64,000 bases of DNA, from positions 90,385 to 154,384 of the forward strand of contig NZ_LAJA01000017.1 in the NCBI RefSeq assembly GCF_000970675.1, written 5' to 3'. The notes below the pieces were generated by a model. It had not been told where the DNA came from and made no database searches. It was given only the letters and a program-made list of their open reading frames with translations. The position numbers and the translations under genes are program-made. Positions 54,894 through 63,867 of the stretch are shown here, piece after piece; the first letter of the stretch is position 1, and each line of letters opens with the position of its first letter. The stretch comes from Domibacillus tundrae. GTDB lineage: Bacteria; Bacillota; Bacilli; Bacillales; Domibacillaceae.

Positions 54894-55330
54894 AACCTTT
54901 TCACGTTACGGACCAGCCGCTTGAACCGGTTTTGTATATGGAGTATGTCACTCATCCGGAAGCAGGTGCGGTCACGCTGTTTGCCGGCACGGTCCGCGAA
55001 TGGACGAACGGAAAGCGAACGATGTATTTAAAGTATGAAGCGTACGTGCCGATGGCTGAAAAAAAGCTCGCCCAAATCGGGGACGAGATAACCGAAAAAT
55101 GGCCGGGCTCACGCGTGGCGATTGTTCATCGGATCGGGGAGCTGGCGATTTCAGATATCGCTGTTGTCATTGCGGTTTCATCGCCGCACCGGAAAGCCGC
55201 ATATGAGGCAAATGAGTATGCGATAGAGCAAATAAAAAAAGTCGTGCCGATCTGGAAAAAAGAAATGTGGGAAGACGGAGAAGAGTGGATTGGGGACCAA
55301 TCGTATAAACCAGGGAGTGAACAAGCATGA
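54878..55330 (+). CDS. moaE: Molybdopterin synthase catalytic subunit
   Basis: 150 residues. Works with MoaD to build the dithiolene. AGAVTLFAGTVREWTNG near residue 27, YEAYVPMAEKKL near 53, HRIGELAISD and AAYEANEYAIEQIKKVVPIWKKE with the catalytic Lys near 120. Overlaps moeA by 16 bases and moaD by four, indicating coupled translation; GAGGAAGGAGTG precedes the ATG. Confidence 0.95.
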   Translation: MGTELKPFHVTDQPLEPVLYMEYVTHPEAGAVTLFAGTVREWTNGKRTMYLKYEAYVPMAEKKLAQIGDEITEKWPGSRVAIVHRIGELAISDIAVVIAVSSPHRKAAYEANEYAIEQIKKVVPIWKKEMWEDGEEWIGDQSYKPGSEQA

Positions 55331-55560
55331 TTCATCTTCATTATTTTGCCGGCTTAAAAGATGCAGCGGGAAAAGCGGAAGAAAGTCTGCCATGGGAAGA
55401 CGGTACGGCAGCAGATGTGCTACAATGGGCAAAAACATCGTATCCGGCGTTTGATTTTTCAGCCGTACAGATTGCGGTGAACGAAGAATATGTACCGAGG
55501 ACAGAGCCTGTAAAACCGGGCGATCACGTTGCATTTATTCCGCCGGTAAGCGGAGGATAA
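55327..55560 (+). CDS. moaD: Molybdopterin synthase sulfur carrier subunit
   Basis: 77 residues, ubiquitin-like fold, ending in PPVSGG: the C-terminal di-glycine is adenylated by MoeB and carries the thiocarboxylate. Overlaps moaE by four bases and lies 30 bases before moaA. Confidence 0.95.
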   Translation: MIHLHYFAGLKDAAGKAEESLPWEDGTAADVLQWAKTSYPAFDFSAVQIAVNEEYVPRTEPVKPGDHVAFIPPVSGG

Positions 55561-55589
55561 CCAAAATTATTTGAAAAGGACTGAGCGCT

Positions 55590-56597
55590 TTGAACATAAC
55601 CGATACTCTTCAGCGTCCATTGCGTGATTTGCGTATTTCGGTAACGGACCGGTGCAATTTTCGCTGTACGTACTGCATGCCGAAAGAAATCTTCGGTGAT
55701 GATTACGCGTTTATGCCAAAAAATGAGCTGCTTTCATTTGAAGAAATGACTCGGCTGGCAAAGCTGTTTGTGGGGTTCGGCGTGAAAAAAGTGCGTTTAA
55801 CCGGCGGGGAACCGCTGCTCCGCCGTGATCTGCCGGACTTGATCGGCATGCTGACGGCGATTGACGGGTTAGAAGATATTGGCCTGACAACAAATGCCCT
55901 TTTACTAAAGCAACACGGGCAGGCATTATATGAAGCGGGACTGCGCCGGCTGAATGTGAGCCTGGATTCATTATCAAACGAAACGTTTGGCAAAATGAAT
56001 GGCCGCGGCATCGGACCGGAGCGGATTCTTGAAAACATTGAGTATGCGAAGTCACTCGGATTTGAAGTAAAAGTGAACATGGTCGTGCAAAAAGGCGTCA
56101 ATGATCACGATGTAGTCCCGATGGCCGCTTACTTTAAAGAACGAGGCGTCACACTCAGATTCATTGAATTTATGGATGTCGGCACCGACAACGGCTGGAG
56201 CTTTAAACAAGTCGTAACGAAAAAAGAAATTTTAGCGCGTCTTCAGGAAACGGAACAGCTCGAGCCGGTCGATGCTGATTATTTCGGAGAAGTAGCCGGA
56301 CGTTACCGTTATAAAGATGCAGATGCGGAGATTGGCTTTATCACATCTGTTTCCGAATCGTTTTGCTCATCCTGCACACGGGCACGGCTTTCATCAGAAG
56401 GGAAGTTTTACACGTGCCTGTTTGCAACGGACGGGTTTGATTTGAGAAGCTTAATCCGATCCGGCGCTTCAGACACTCAGCTGGCTGAAGCCATTCGGAA
56501 CGTTTGGGAAAAACGAGGCGACCGCTATTCAGATGAACGGACGGAACAAACCGCAAAAAAACGAAAAAAAATCAACATGTCATATATTGGCGGCTGA
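55590..56597 (+). CDS. moaA: GTP 3',8-cyclase (radical SAM)
   Basis: First step of molybdenum cofactor synthesis. 335 residues. Radical SAM cluster CNFRCTYC (three Cys near residues 24-31), [13 protein letters not shown] near 70, second cluster [20 protein letters not shown] near 260-280 and the C-terminal SYIGG needed for activity. TTG start after AAAGGACTGAGC. Last gene of the operon, ending at a terminator. Confidence 0.95.
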   Translation: MNITDTLQRPLRDLRISVTDRCNFRCTYCMPKEIFGDDYAFMPKNELLSFEEMTRLAKLFVGFGVKKVRLTGGEPLLRRDLPDLIGMLTAIDGLEDIGLTTNALLLKQHGQALYEAGLRRLNVSLDSLSNETFGKMNGRGIGPERILENIEYAKSLGFEVKVNMVVQKGVNDHDVVPMAAYFKERGVTLRFIEFMDVGTDNGWSFKQVVTKKEILARLQETEQLEPVDADYFGEVAGRYRYKDADAEIGFITSVSESFCSSCTRARLSSEGKFYTCLFATDGFDLRSLIRSGASDTQLAEAIRNVWEKRGDRYSDERTEQTAKKRKKINMSYIGG

Positions 56598-56603
56598 TCG
56601 TTG

Positions 56604-56650
56604 CCTGCCTCTTGCTGTGTCAGCGCAGAAGGGGCAGGCTTTTTTATTTT
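56604..56650 (+). terminator. moa operon terminator
   Basis: GCCTGCC / GGCAGGC stem with a long loop and TTTTTTATTTTTT tail. Confidence 0.8.
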
Positions 56651-56737
56651 TTACTCAAGCTTTATCGGCTGACATTTCTTGGTTTATCCATTATACTTTC
56701 TTTTGTGAATGCGTTTTCTTTCAGGGGGGACAATAAA

Positions 56738-57721
56738 ATGAACTATCGTGAATTAGGCAATACAGGCATAAACATAAGTGAAGTCAGCTTCGGCACGTGG
56801 GCGATTGGCGGCTCATGGGGGAAAACGACAGATGAAGCATCATTAAAAGCGCTGCATTTTGCGATGGAGCAAGGTGTGAATTTTTTTGATACAGCCGATG
56901 TGTACGGCGACGGCCACAGTGAACGGCTGCTGGCGAAAGCAACAAAAGGCAGGGAAGACGAGATACACATTGCCACAAAATTTTGCCGGCAGGGCGATAT
57001 TTTCGCGCCCGAAACGTATTCATATGAACAAGTGAGTGCATATTGCGAAGCAAGCTTAAAGCGATTGGAACGCGAACAGATAGATTTGTATCAAATTCAC
57101 TGCCCGGCGACGCAAATTTTAAAAGAGGGCGACGTGTTTCACGTGCTCGACCGACTGCAAAATGAAGGAAAGGTTCGTCATTATGGCGTCAGTGTCGAAA
57201 GTGTGGAAGAAGGACTTATTTGCCTGGAGCATAACAATGTAAAAAGCCTGCAAGTGATCTTTAATCTTTTCCGTCAAAAGCCGGCAGAAGAGCTATTCCG
57301 AAAAGCAAAAGAGCAGGGCGTCGGCATCATCGTCCGTCTGCCGCTCGCGAGCGGCCTGTTGACCGGCAAATTCAAGCAAAGCGATACGTTTGAAGAAGAC
57401 GACCACCGGAATTTCAATAATGATGGCAATGCATTTAACGTCGGAGAAACTTTTGCCGGCCTTGGCTTTAAAAAAGGGGTGGAACTCTCAGATGAGCTGA
57501 AATGGATCGCTGAGGAACGGGGATCGATGGCGGAAGCATCTCTTCGGTGGATTTTGGATCATCCGGAAGTGACGTGTATCATCCCTGGATTTAAAAACGC
57601 AAAACAAGTCGAGCAAAATTTGCAGGCGCTTCGTACCCCTTCTTTTACACAAGAAGAGCAGAAGCGGATTAAAGAGTTTTATGAGAAAGAAGTAAAACAG
57701 CATATTCGCGGCGTCTATTAA
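56738..57721 (+). CDS. Aldo/keto reductase
   Basis: NADPH-dependent oxidoreductase, 327 residues, general-stress YhdN-like subgroup. Catalytic tetrad visible: Asp and Tyr in FFDTADVYGDGHSE near residues 48-57, Lys in ATKFCRQ near 80 and His in YQIHCP near 122; C-terminal IIPGFKNAKQVEQN binds the cofactor phosphate. GGGGGGACAATAAA precedes ATG 56738. Single gene with its own terminator; substrate unknown. Confidence 0.92.
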   Translation: MNYRELGNTGINISEVSFGTWAIGGSWGKTTDEASLKALHFAMEQGVNFFDTADVYGDGHSERLLAKATKGREDEIHIATKFCRQGDIFAPETYSYEQVSAYCEASLKRLEREQIDLYQIHCPATQILKEGDVFHVLDRLQNEGKVRHYGVSVESVEEGLICLEHNNVKSLQVIFNLFRQKPAEELFRKAKEQGVGIIVRLPLASGLLTGKFKQSDTFEEDDHRNFNNDGNAFNVGETFAGLGFKKGVELSDELKWIAEERGSMAEASLRWILDHPEVTCIIPGFKNAKQVEQNLQALRTPSFTQEEQKRIKEFYEKEVKQHIRGVY

Positions 57722-57725
57722 ATGG

Positions 57726-57764
57726 TGCCTGTCCCCCGCTGCTGGAGGGACAGGCCCTTTTTTT
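57726..57764 (+). terminator. Aldo/keto reductase terminator
   Basis: GCCTGTCCC / GGGACAGGC stem, then CCTTTTTTTG. Confidence 0.88.
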
Positions 57765-57804
57765 GATATGATGCGTAGATAAATATAAAGATGGGAGCGA
57801 TTGG

Positions 57805-58563
57805 ATGTACGAGGATTATTTAGCTTTTGCGATTGAGCTTGGGAAAGGAGCAGGCGCTTTTTTGCTGCCGAATGCGGGGAAAGCTGGCGGCCAGACGATG
57901 AAAGCGGCGAAGGACTTTGTGACAGAGATGGACGTGGAGGTGGAAGCACTCATTATTGAACGTATTCAGGCGAAATACCCGGAGCATGGTATTTTCAGTG
58001 AAGAAGCGGGAACGATTGAAGCCGACAGTAATTATAAATGGGTGATTGATCCGATCGACGGTACAATTAATTACAGCATTGGTGTGCCGCAATACGGTGT
58101 GTCGATTGCACTTACTTATAAAGGGGATCCGATTGTTGGCGTCATCGATTTGCCAGGATTAAATGAAACATATTGGGCGTCAAAAGGCGGCGGCGCATTT
58201 AAGGACGGCACGCCGATTCACGTGCGGGATGTTCCTTTATCAGAGTCGTTTATTTCTCACAGTGATTTCGCGAAAGATGGTAATAAGGAAGCGAATGTCC
58301 AGCGTTTGGAGCTGTTGGCGAAAATAGTCAACGATGTATATCGTGTCCGAATCATTGGCACGGCGGCTGTCACTCTGGCGTATATCGCGGCTGGAAAATG
58401 GGACGCGGCGCTTTACATGAACCCGGCATTTTACGACATTGCGGCAGGGCAGCTGCTCGTCACGGAAGCAGGCGGCGTGATGGAGACAGCCGGACCGTAT
58501 ATGATGTTTGGACAAAAGCAGGCGGCAAGTGGGCTTGCTGCATTGCTGGAGGAGACAAAATGA
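57805..58563 (+). CDS. Inositol monophosphatase family protein
   Basis: 252 residues. Mg-dependent sugar or inositol phosphate phosphatase fold: first metal Glu in FSEEAGTIE near 68, IDPIDGTINYSIGVPQYG near 84-100 with the Asp-Gly-Thr motif, and the third metal Asp in FYDIAAGQLLVTEAGG near 212, where most homologues have a Trp before the Asp. GATGGGAGCGATTGG precedes the ATG. Its stop overlaps the following HAD pseudogene by ATGA, so both were one operon. Substrate could be inositol phosphate, fructose bisphosphate or pAp. Confidence 0.88.
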   Translation: MYEDYLAFAIELGKGAGAFLLPNAGKAGGQTMKAAKDFVTEMDVEVEALIIERIQAKYPEHGIFSEEAGTIEADSNYKWVIDPIDGTINYSIGVPQYGVSIALTYKGDPIVGVIDLPGLNETYWASKGGGAFKDGTPIHVRDVPLSESFISHSDFAKDGNKEANVQRLELLAKIVNDVYRVRIIGTAAVTLAYIAAGKWDAALYMNPAFYDIAAGQLLVTEAGGVMETAGPYMMFGQKQAASGLAALLEETK

Positions 58564-59089
58564 AGCTGATTGCGATTGATGTGGATGGGACGCTTCTGAA
58601 CGACCGAAACGAAATTCCGCTTGAAAACATTCAGGTAATCCGTGAGGCTCAATCGACCGGAATTGAAGTCGTTATTGCGACCGGCCGCGCTTATTTTGAT
58701 GCAGCCCAGCTGATGAAAGATGCAGGGTTGACGACATGGATAATCGGTGCAAATGGAGCAACGATTTACGATCCGAATGGTACATGTGTATAGGCGATCT
58801 CCGTCAGCGAAGAAGACACTGATGAAATTCTCGCTTATTTCACAGAGCAGGGATTCTATTATGAAGTCTTTTCTGAACATAAGCGGATCAATTCGATATT
58901 TCAAAAGAAGAGATTATGGCGATCGGTGACAATTCCAACGACATTTCCATGTTTCAAATTGCAGGCACGAGTGTTGCGATGGGCAATGTGCCTGATGGAG
59001 TAAAAGAAAAAGCGATGATAACGACACTGAAAAATACAGAACACGGTGTGGCACGCATTATTCAGAAAAAGATAAACCCTGCTATTTAA
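58560..59089 (+). pseudogene. Cof-type HAD phosphatase pseudogene
   Basis: Begins intact (MKLIAIDVDGTLLNDRNEIP, GIEVVIATGRAYFDAAQLM, GANGATIYDPNGTCV) and then hits TAG at 58792. In-frame homology continues (AISVSEEDTDEILAYFTEQG) to about 58890, where most of the cap domain is deleted, and resumes in another frame at IMAIGDNSNDISMFQIAG, ending KKINPAI at TAA 59087-59089. A functional Cof protein is about 280 residues; roughly 110 codons are missing. Confidence 0.85.
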
Positions 59090-59104
59090 ACAGCAGGGTT
59101 TTGT
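59073..59104 (+). terminator. Terminator at end of HAD pseudogene
   Basis: AAACCCTGCT / AGCAGGGTTT stem, loop containing the stop codon, followed by TGTTG; weak U tract. Confidence 0.65.
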
Positions 59105-59223
59105 TGAGCTTGTGTAAATTTTCCTTAAGCAAGCGTTATCTTCTAAAAAAAGTCTTTGTTTTTCAGTATCTTCAGATTATAATGAGTCGCATATTTTAAA
59201 TTTATAGATAAGCGGGTGGATGA

Positions 59224-59739
59224 ATGATGGAGCCGAAAAAATGCAGTGAATCCCGGGTTGTCCGCACGAGCCGGGTCTTTCCGAATGATGTCAACAATCA
59301 TAATACATTATTTGGCGGACGGCTTATGAGCGATGTTGATCAGGTGGCGTCTATTTCTGCCGCGCGCCACAGCCGGAAAGAATGCGTGACGGCTTCGACA
59401 GATTCAGTTGACTTTTTACACCCGATCCGTCCAAGCGATTCCGTTTGTTTCGAATCTTTTGTCACGTGGACAGGCAGTTCCTCGATGGAAGTGTTTGTGA
59501 AAATTGTGTCTGAAGATTTAAAAACCGGTGATCGGAAAATTGCCGCGACTGCTTTTTTAACGTTTGTCGCGCTCGATGACGACCGCCGTCCAGCACCTGT
59601 ACCGGAAGTCATTCCAGTCAGTAACGAAGAAAAAAAACTGCATGAAACGGCACCACTGCGGGCAAAAAAGCGGAAAGAACATAAAAAGCATAGTAAAGAA
59701 TTAGCTGCTTTTTTAACAACAGGCAAATCCGAGTCATAA
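59224..59739 (+). CDS. Acyl-CoA thioesterase (hot-dog fold, YkhA type)
   Basis: 171 residues (B. subtilis YkhA about 179). Hydrolyses acyl-CoA. NNHNTLFGGRLMSDVDQVASISAARH holds the catalytic Asp/Asn region (residues 23-48), followed by TDSVDFLHPIRPSDSV near 60 and a basic C-terminal tail. Strong resemblance to YkhA across the length. Two tandem ATGs at 59224 and 59227; a GGTGGATGA site serves either. Single gene. Confidence 0.92.
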   Translation: MMEPKKCSESRVVRTSRVFPNDVNNHNTLFGGRLMSDVDQVASISAARHSRKECVTASTDSVDFLHPIRPSDSVCFESFVTWTGSSSMEVFVKIVSEDLKTGDRKIAATAFLTFVALDDDRRPAPVPEVIPVSNEEKKLHETAPLRAKKRKEHKKHSKELAAFLTTGKSES

Positions 59740-59813
59740 GACGTCTTATTTGCTTCCGAACGCCATTTTTGAAACAATGAGCAGGAAATGATTTGGAAAG
59801 AGGTGCTCACAAG

Positions 59814-60458
59814 ATGAAAGTGTTAGTAGTTGGAGCAAACGGACAAATCGGACAAAAGCTGATTGAACTTTTACAGGGTAGCGATAAACATGAAGTGCGT
59901 GCGATGGTACGTAAAGAAGAGCAAGCGGAAGCGTTTAAAGAAAAAGGCATTGAAGCGGTGATCGCGGATCTTGAAGGCGGCGTTGATGAGCTGACAGATG
60001 CGGCTCAAGGCTGTGATGCGATTGTCTTCACGGCTGGTTCCGGCGGTCACACCGGTCCGGATAAAACGCTCCTGATCGACCTAGATGGAGCGGTGAAAAC
60101 AGTGGAAGCGGCGGAAAAAGTGGGCGTAAAACGATTTATTATGGTCAGTGCGCTACAAGCGAACAACCGCGAAAACTGGAACGACCAAATGCGTCCATAC
60201 TATGCGGCGAAGCATTATGCGGACCGAGCTGTTGAACAAAGCTCATTAACATATACCATTATTCGCCCAGGCGGCTTATTAAATGAACTGGGTACGGGAA
60301 AAGTAGAAGCGGGTGAGCAACTTGAACGGGGATCGATTCCCCGCGCGGATGTCGCAGCGGTGATTTTTCACGCTCTTGATGCGGCGCATACGTTCAACCG
60401 CTCGTTTGATTTAGTTTCCGGAGAACAAACCATTAGCAAAGCGTTGAAAAATATTTAA
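59814..60458 (+). CDS. NAD(P)-binding SDR-like protein (YhfK type)
   Basis: 214 residues, the length of B. subtilis YhfK. Rossmann motif VVGANGQIGQKLIELL at residues 5-20, FTAGSGGHTGPDKT near 77, MVSALQANNRENW near 113, YYAAKHYADRAVEQSSLTYTIIRPGGLL with the YxxxK-like element near 130-155. Atypical (NmrA-like) SDR; possible quinone oxidoreductase or sensor. GGAAAGAGGTGC before ATG 59814 sets the start. Confidence 0.9.
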   Translation: MKVLVVGANGQIGQKLIELLQGSDKHEVRAMVRKEEQAEAFKEKGIEAVIADLEGGVDELTDAAQGCDAIVFTAGSGGHTGPDKTLLIDLDGAVKTVEAAEKVGVKRFIMVSALQANNRENWNDQMRPYYAAKHYADRAVEQSSLTYTIIRPGGLLNELGTGKVEAGEQLERGSIPRADVAAVIFHALDAAHTFNRSFDLVSGEQTISKALKNI

Positions 60459-60461
60459 TGT

Positions 60462-60494
60462 AAACAGCCTTTCCAGCGATGGAAAGGCTGTTTA
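60462..60494 (+). terminator. Terminator after SDR gene
   Basis: AAACAGCCTTTCC / GGAAAGGCTGTTT perfect stem; U tract weak. Confidence 0.75.
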
Positions 60495-60522
60495 GTGTTT
60501 TCAAAGTATCTATTTCGAGGGA

Positions 60523-60711
60523 TGTCTAGCTCCAGACGCCATCAGCTCGAGGGTTCACAGGATGTGAGTCACAAAGGTGTTGCAGCAGGACGCTGCGTTT
60601 TTAAACCTTTGCTCTAAGCCCAGCCCAGCCCAGCCCTTCTGGAGGCACAAAACGCCTCCGACAGTGCTCGTCTTATGCTTGTCGCTGATAAACGGACGTC
60701 TTGCGCTTTTC
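60523..60711. repeat. Dispersed Bacillaceae-type repeat (TGTCTAGCTCCAG ... CTTGCGCTTTTC)
   Basis: The 189-base stretch starts TGTCTAGCTCCAGACGCC and ends GGACGTCTTGCGCTTTTC, with CTTATGCTTGTCGCTGAT near the end: the layout of a short repeat I remember from many Bacillaceae genomes. It contains four tandem AGCCC units (60617-60636). It abuts the stop of the LysR gene. No coding potential. Confidence 0.6.
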
Positions 60712-60714
60712 ATA

Positions 60715-61587
60715 TTAATGGATGCTCATTAAATCAACTCGTTCAATAAATTCGACAAATGCTTTTACGATATTAAGCTGCAGCGATTCTTCATGAAAAA
60801 ACATCCAGCTTTTTCGAATAATCCGTTCGCCGGCTGCATTCTTCAATTCAATTTTATGAAGGTCCTCTAAATCATCTAAAATCATGCTCGGCAGGATCGC
60901 ATAGCCGAGACCATTCGCAACCATGTTTTTGCATGTTCCAGCTTTATCGACGTCGATGCTGATTAACGGCGGCTTTGCATAATTTTCTGCCCACCAGTGA
61001 TCTACAACCATCTTTAAGTTTTGATCGGTTCGGTAATCAATCCGCGGCATGTCAGGCAAATGAGCTAAGTCAATTTCTTCTTTTGACGCGATGCAGATCG
61101 TTTCCTCAAAGAGAAGCCGTTTCTGATCTTTCCAGCCATAATCCCCTTTGACAAACCCGACGTGCACGTCTTGATTGTAAATTAAATGCGTAATATGGCT
61201 GCTCCATTCAGTCGTCACTTTAAACTCGACGTTCGGGTATTCCTCTTTAAAAAGTTTTAAAATGCCAGGCAGCTTATAATCGGTAAAAAAAGTTGAGACG
61301 CCGAGACGCAGTGTGCCGGACATTGTTTTTTCCATATTGAGCACATTTTCTTTGATTCGCTGCATGCGATGGATCATATCTTCGGCGCATTTGGCTAAAT
61401 ACTCTCCTTGGGGCGTAAATTGAATGCCGCGTCTGCCGCGTGTGACAATCTGAACCCCGAATTCTTTCTCCATCTGCTTCAGCCGGTTTGTTAAAGCTGG
61501 CTGTGAAAGGTACAGTACCTGTGCTGCGTGTGTGATGTTTTTATGATTATAAAGCGTTTGTAAAATAAGCCAGTCTCTTTCATCCAT
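60715..61587 (-). CDS. LysR-family transcriptional regulator
   Basis: 290 residues: N-terminal winged HTH (NITHAAQVLYLSQPALTNRL near 18-37) and a periplasmic-binding-type effector domain (90-290; GTLRLGVSTFFTDYKLPGIL). Divergent from the AbrB-type membrane protein at 61711 with a 123-base AT-rich gap, so it probably controls that gene in classic LysR fashion. AGAGGAGTAATTTAAA precedes the ATG on the minus strand. Effector unknown. Confidence 0.92.
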   Translation of the reverse strand: MDERDWLILQTLYNHKNITHAAQVLYLSQPALTNRLKQMEKEFGVQIVTRGRRGIQFTPQGEYLAKCAEDMIHRMQRIKENVLNMEKTMSGTLRLGVSTFFTDYKLPGILKLFKEEYPNVEFKVTTEWSSHITHLIYNQDVHVGFVKGDYGWKDQKRLLFEETICIASKEEIDLAHLPDMPRIDYRTDQNLKMVVDHWWAENYAKPPLISIDVDKAGTCKNMVANGLGYAILPSMILDDLEDLHKIELKNAAGERIIRKSWMFFHEESLQLNIVKAFVEFIERVDLMSIH

Positions 61588-61710
61588 TTTAAATTACTCC
61601 TCTTTTAGACATAAAAAAAAATTATCATTAAGCATATAAAATCCATATTTTATTTATTTCTTATTGTATATTATAGTAAATTGTACAGGAAACAGAAAGA
61701 AGGAATAGAA

Positions 61711-62811
61711 ATGAAAGAAACAAAGTGGCTGTATATTGCGATAAGTGCAATCGGCGGCTTCCTGCTGTCATTGACGGGCTTATCCATCGGGTGGATGCTC
61801 GGGACACTGCTGGCCGCTATGCTCCTTTCCTTCATAAAGCCGGATTTTTTAGGGGAGAAAGGAATTCCGAAATATTGGCTATACATCGGACAATGTATTT
61901 TAGGCATTGAACTCGGTCAAAAAATAAATTTATCTGTACTCAATGTTTTTCAAAAAGATTGGGCGGTTATTTTAATTATGCTGCTTCTATCGATTGCTTT
62001 TTCACTTTTATCGGGTGTGATTTTATGGAAGTTCAGTAAAACGGATATGCTGACTAGCTTTTTTAGCACAGCGCCAGGCGGTTTATCCGCCATGCCGGGA
62101 ATTGCCGAGGAGGTCGGCGCCAATACGGCGGTCGTCAGCATTTTACAGACGATGCGTGTCTTCCTCGTGATTTTCATCATTCCAATTGTCGTCTCCGCTC
62201 TTGTTTTTCATCCGTCTGCGGAACCAGTCATACAAGCGGCTGCACCAGCATTTGGATGGAGTGGGCTTCTATGGACAGCAGTTCTTTCTATTACGGCATG
62301 CGCAGGTTATCACATCGGGAAAAAATTAAAGTTCCCGGCACCATGGCTGCTTGGAAGTATGCTGTTCACAGCTGTTATTCAATCGGGCACTTCGACTGCT
62401 GTTGGACACGATGTAATAGCTTATTGGCCGCATGAAGTGATGATTCTTTCACAAATCGTCATTGCTGCATCGATCGGCTCTCGTTTCCGTAAAGAAATGT
62501 TTGTTGGGTTAAAACAAACGATCGCGATCTCATTTGTCAGTACTGTCTTATTTATTGGGGCGATGTTTGGCTGTGCATACATTGTTTCCAAAGCAACTGG
62601 GCTTGCTTTTATGACGGCTGCGCTTGCCTTTGCACCAGGAGGCGTGGCGGAAATGGCGACAACGGCTGTCGTACTCAACGCAGACGCAACATTTGTTGTG
62701 GCTGTTCAAGTACTGCGGATTATCGCTGTTATTTTATTGCTTCCGCCAGTTTTCAGAATGCTGCACGCGTCGGAATCAAGAAAAGAGGTTCATTCTCATG
62801 CATCTGTTTAA
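61711..62811 (+). CDS. AbrB family membrane protein (duplicated AbrB transporter-like)
   Basis: 366 residues, about ten membrane helices in two homologous halves; PGGLSAMPGIAEEVGANTAVVSILQTMRV (key part PGGLSAM, near residue 127) recurs as PGGVAEMATTAVVLNADATFVVAVQVLR near 308. This is the membrane AbrB-duplication family, unrelated to the AbrB DNA-binding protein; possible efflux or ammonia-linked role in other bacteria. AGAAGGAATAGAA precedes ATG 61711. Divergent LysR regulator next door. Confidence 0.9.
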   Translation: MKETKWLYIAISAIGGFLLSLTGLSIGWMLGTLLAAMLLSFIKPDFLGEKGIPKYWLYIGQCILGIELGQKINLSVLNVFQKDWAVILIMLLLSIAFSLLSGVILWKFSKTDMLTSFFSTAPGGLSAMPGIAEEVGANTAVVSILQTMRVFLVIFIIPIVVSALVFHPSAEPVIQAAAPAFGWSGLLWTAVLSITACAGYHIGKKLKFPAPWLLGSMLFTAVIQSGTSTAVGHDVIAYWPHEVMILSQIVIAASIGSRFRKEMFVGLKQTIAISFVSTVLFIGAMFGCAYIVSKATGLAFMTAALAFAPGGVAEMATTAVVLNADATFVVAVQVLRIIAVILLLPPVFRMLHASESRKEVHSHASV

Positions 62812-62869
62812 CTTTATACATGCCCCAAACCGTGCTTCCCTTTACAATGAAAGAAAAGGGGGAGCGAGG

Positions 62870-63443
62870 ATGGGGTTTTTTAACGGAACAAAAGAAATCG
62901 ATGTTAAGCAGAAGATGCTTTCTTATATAAAAGATCTGGAACAAACAAAGCAGCAGGAAATAGATGCTATGGCACGTTTGGTGAAAGGTCTTAAGAAGAA
63001 GCGGTCATTTTATGCGTTGGTTCAGATCGTTCTGTAGGGGATTCACTTGGTCCGCTTGTTTGGAACAATGCTGGAGGAAATCGGTGTTCCATACAGTGTA
63101 TATGGACACTCGAAGAACCGGTCCACGCCTTTAACCTGGAAGTGACGATGAAGAAAATTAACCGGCAGTTTCAAAAGCCGTTTATTTTAAGTATTGATGC
63201 AGGACTTGGGGATAAGGGGGATGTCGGCACTGTTTTTTTAAAGAAGGACCGCTTGTTCCTGGAAAGGCACTTCAAAAAGTACTTCCGCCTGTTGGTGATT
63301 ATCATATAACGGGTGTCGTAAATTATCTTGATCCACTTCCGGCGACTCAGTTTTTAAATGATACCCGTCTTTATACGGTAAGAGGAGAGATTGAACATGT
63401 GGATCCTCACCGTTTATTCGAAGAACGAGATGAAAATGTTTGA
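62870..63443 (+). pseudogene. YyaC-like (DUF1256) sporulation protein pseudogene
   Basis: Fragments of one DUF1256 protein in different frames: MGFFNGTKEIDVKQKMLSYI from ATG 62870 after GGGGGAGCGAGG; CVGSDRSVGDSLGPLV; GTMLEEIGVPYSVYG; LEEPVHAFNLEVTMKKINRQ; ILSIDAGLGDKGDVGTVF; GPLVPGKALQKVLPPVGDYH and ITGVVNYLDPLPATQFLNDT. At least four single-base indels, several in homopolymers, separate them. The C-terminal frame ends at TGA 63441. B. subtilis YyaC is a 205-residue spore-associated protein of the germination protease fold. Confidence 0.8.
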
Positions 63444-63543
63444 ATTCGATACAGAAATTGAAGCAAAAGAAGCCTTCAGCAAGGTGAAAGGAAATAAATA
63501 TTTGTCTCAAATCATCTATTATAATGATCCTTCTTTTCAATAA
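63397..63543 (+). CDS. MW-family microprotein, 48 residues
   Basis: Begins MWILTVYSK, contains KMFEFDTEIEAKEAFSKVKG and ends LSQIIYYNDPSFQ. AGAGGAGAG eight bases before the ATG is a strong ribosome site. It overlaps the tail of the yyaC pseudogene in another frame. It is clearly related to the shorter ORF at 10401. Likely a small alpha/beta protein; function unknown. Confidence 0.65.
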   Translation: MWILTVYSKNEMKMFEFDTEIEAKEAFSKVKGNKYLSQIIYYNDPSFQ

Positions 63544-63584
63544 AGTCTCCCCAAAGTCAAATTAGGCTGTGGGGAGACTTTATT
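63542..63584 (+). terminator. Terminator after microprotein
   Basis: AAAGTCTCCCC / GGGGAGACTTT perfect stem followed by ATTATAAAA, overlapping the stop codon. Confidence 0.85.
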
Positions 63585-63596
63585 ATAAAAAAGTAA

Positions 63597-63867
63597 TTGA
63601 CAACAAATTTGAAAAGATGATATATTGTTTAGCGTCGCTCGAGAACAATTAAGAAGAGTGATGCGCTAATCAACAAGTTATAATCACCGGAAAATTCTCA
63701 GGGATATTTTTAGAAAAGATGATTGACTTGTTATTATGAAAGATGGTATGATTAACGCCTGTCATTCAGAAGTTATGTTTGAATCTGAAACAGAGAAGAT
63801 AAAGTGCTTTTCCGAAATGATTATTTCGAAAGAAGTATTGACATTCAAATCGAGTTAATGGTATGAT
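63597..63867 (+). promoter_or_regulatory. Three tandem rRNA operon promoters
   Basis: P1 TTGACA (63597-63602) and TATATT (63621-63626); P2 TTGACT (63723-63728) and TATGAT (63747-63752); P3 TTGACA (63838-63843) and TATGAT (63862-63867). All three have the same 18-base spacing by my count. No gene lies between them. Confidence 0.75.

Noticed and set aside
60617..60636. Tandem AGCCC units as a possible CRISPR or minisatellite locus
   Set aside because: Only four 5-base units with no spacers, inside a dispersed repeat; no cas genes in the window.
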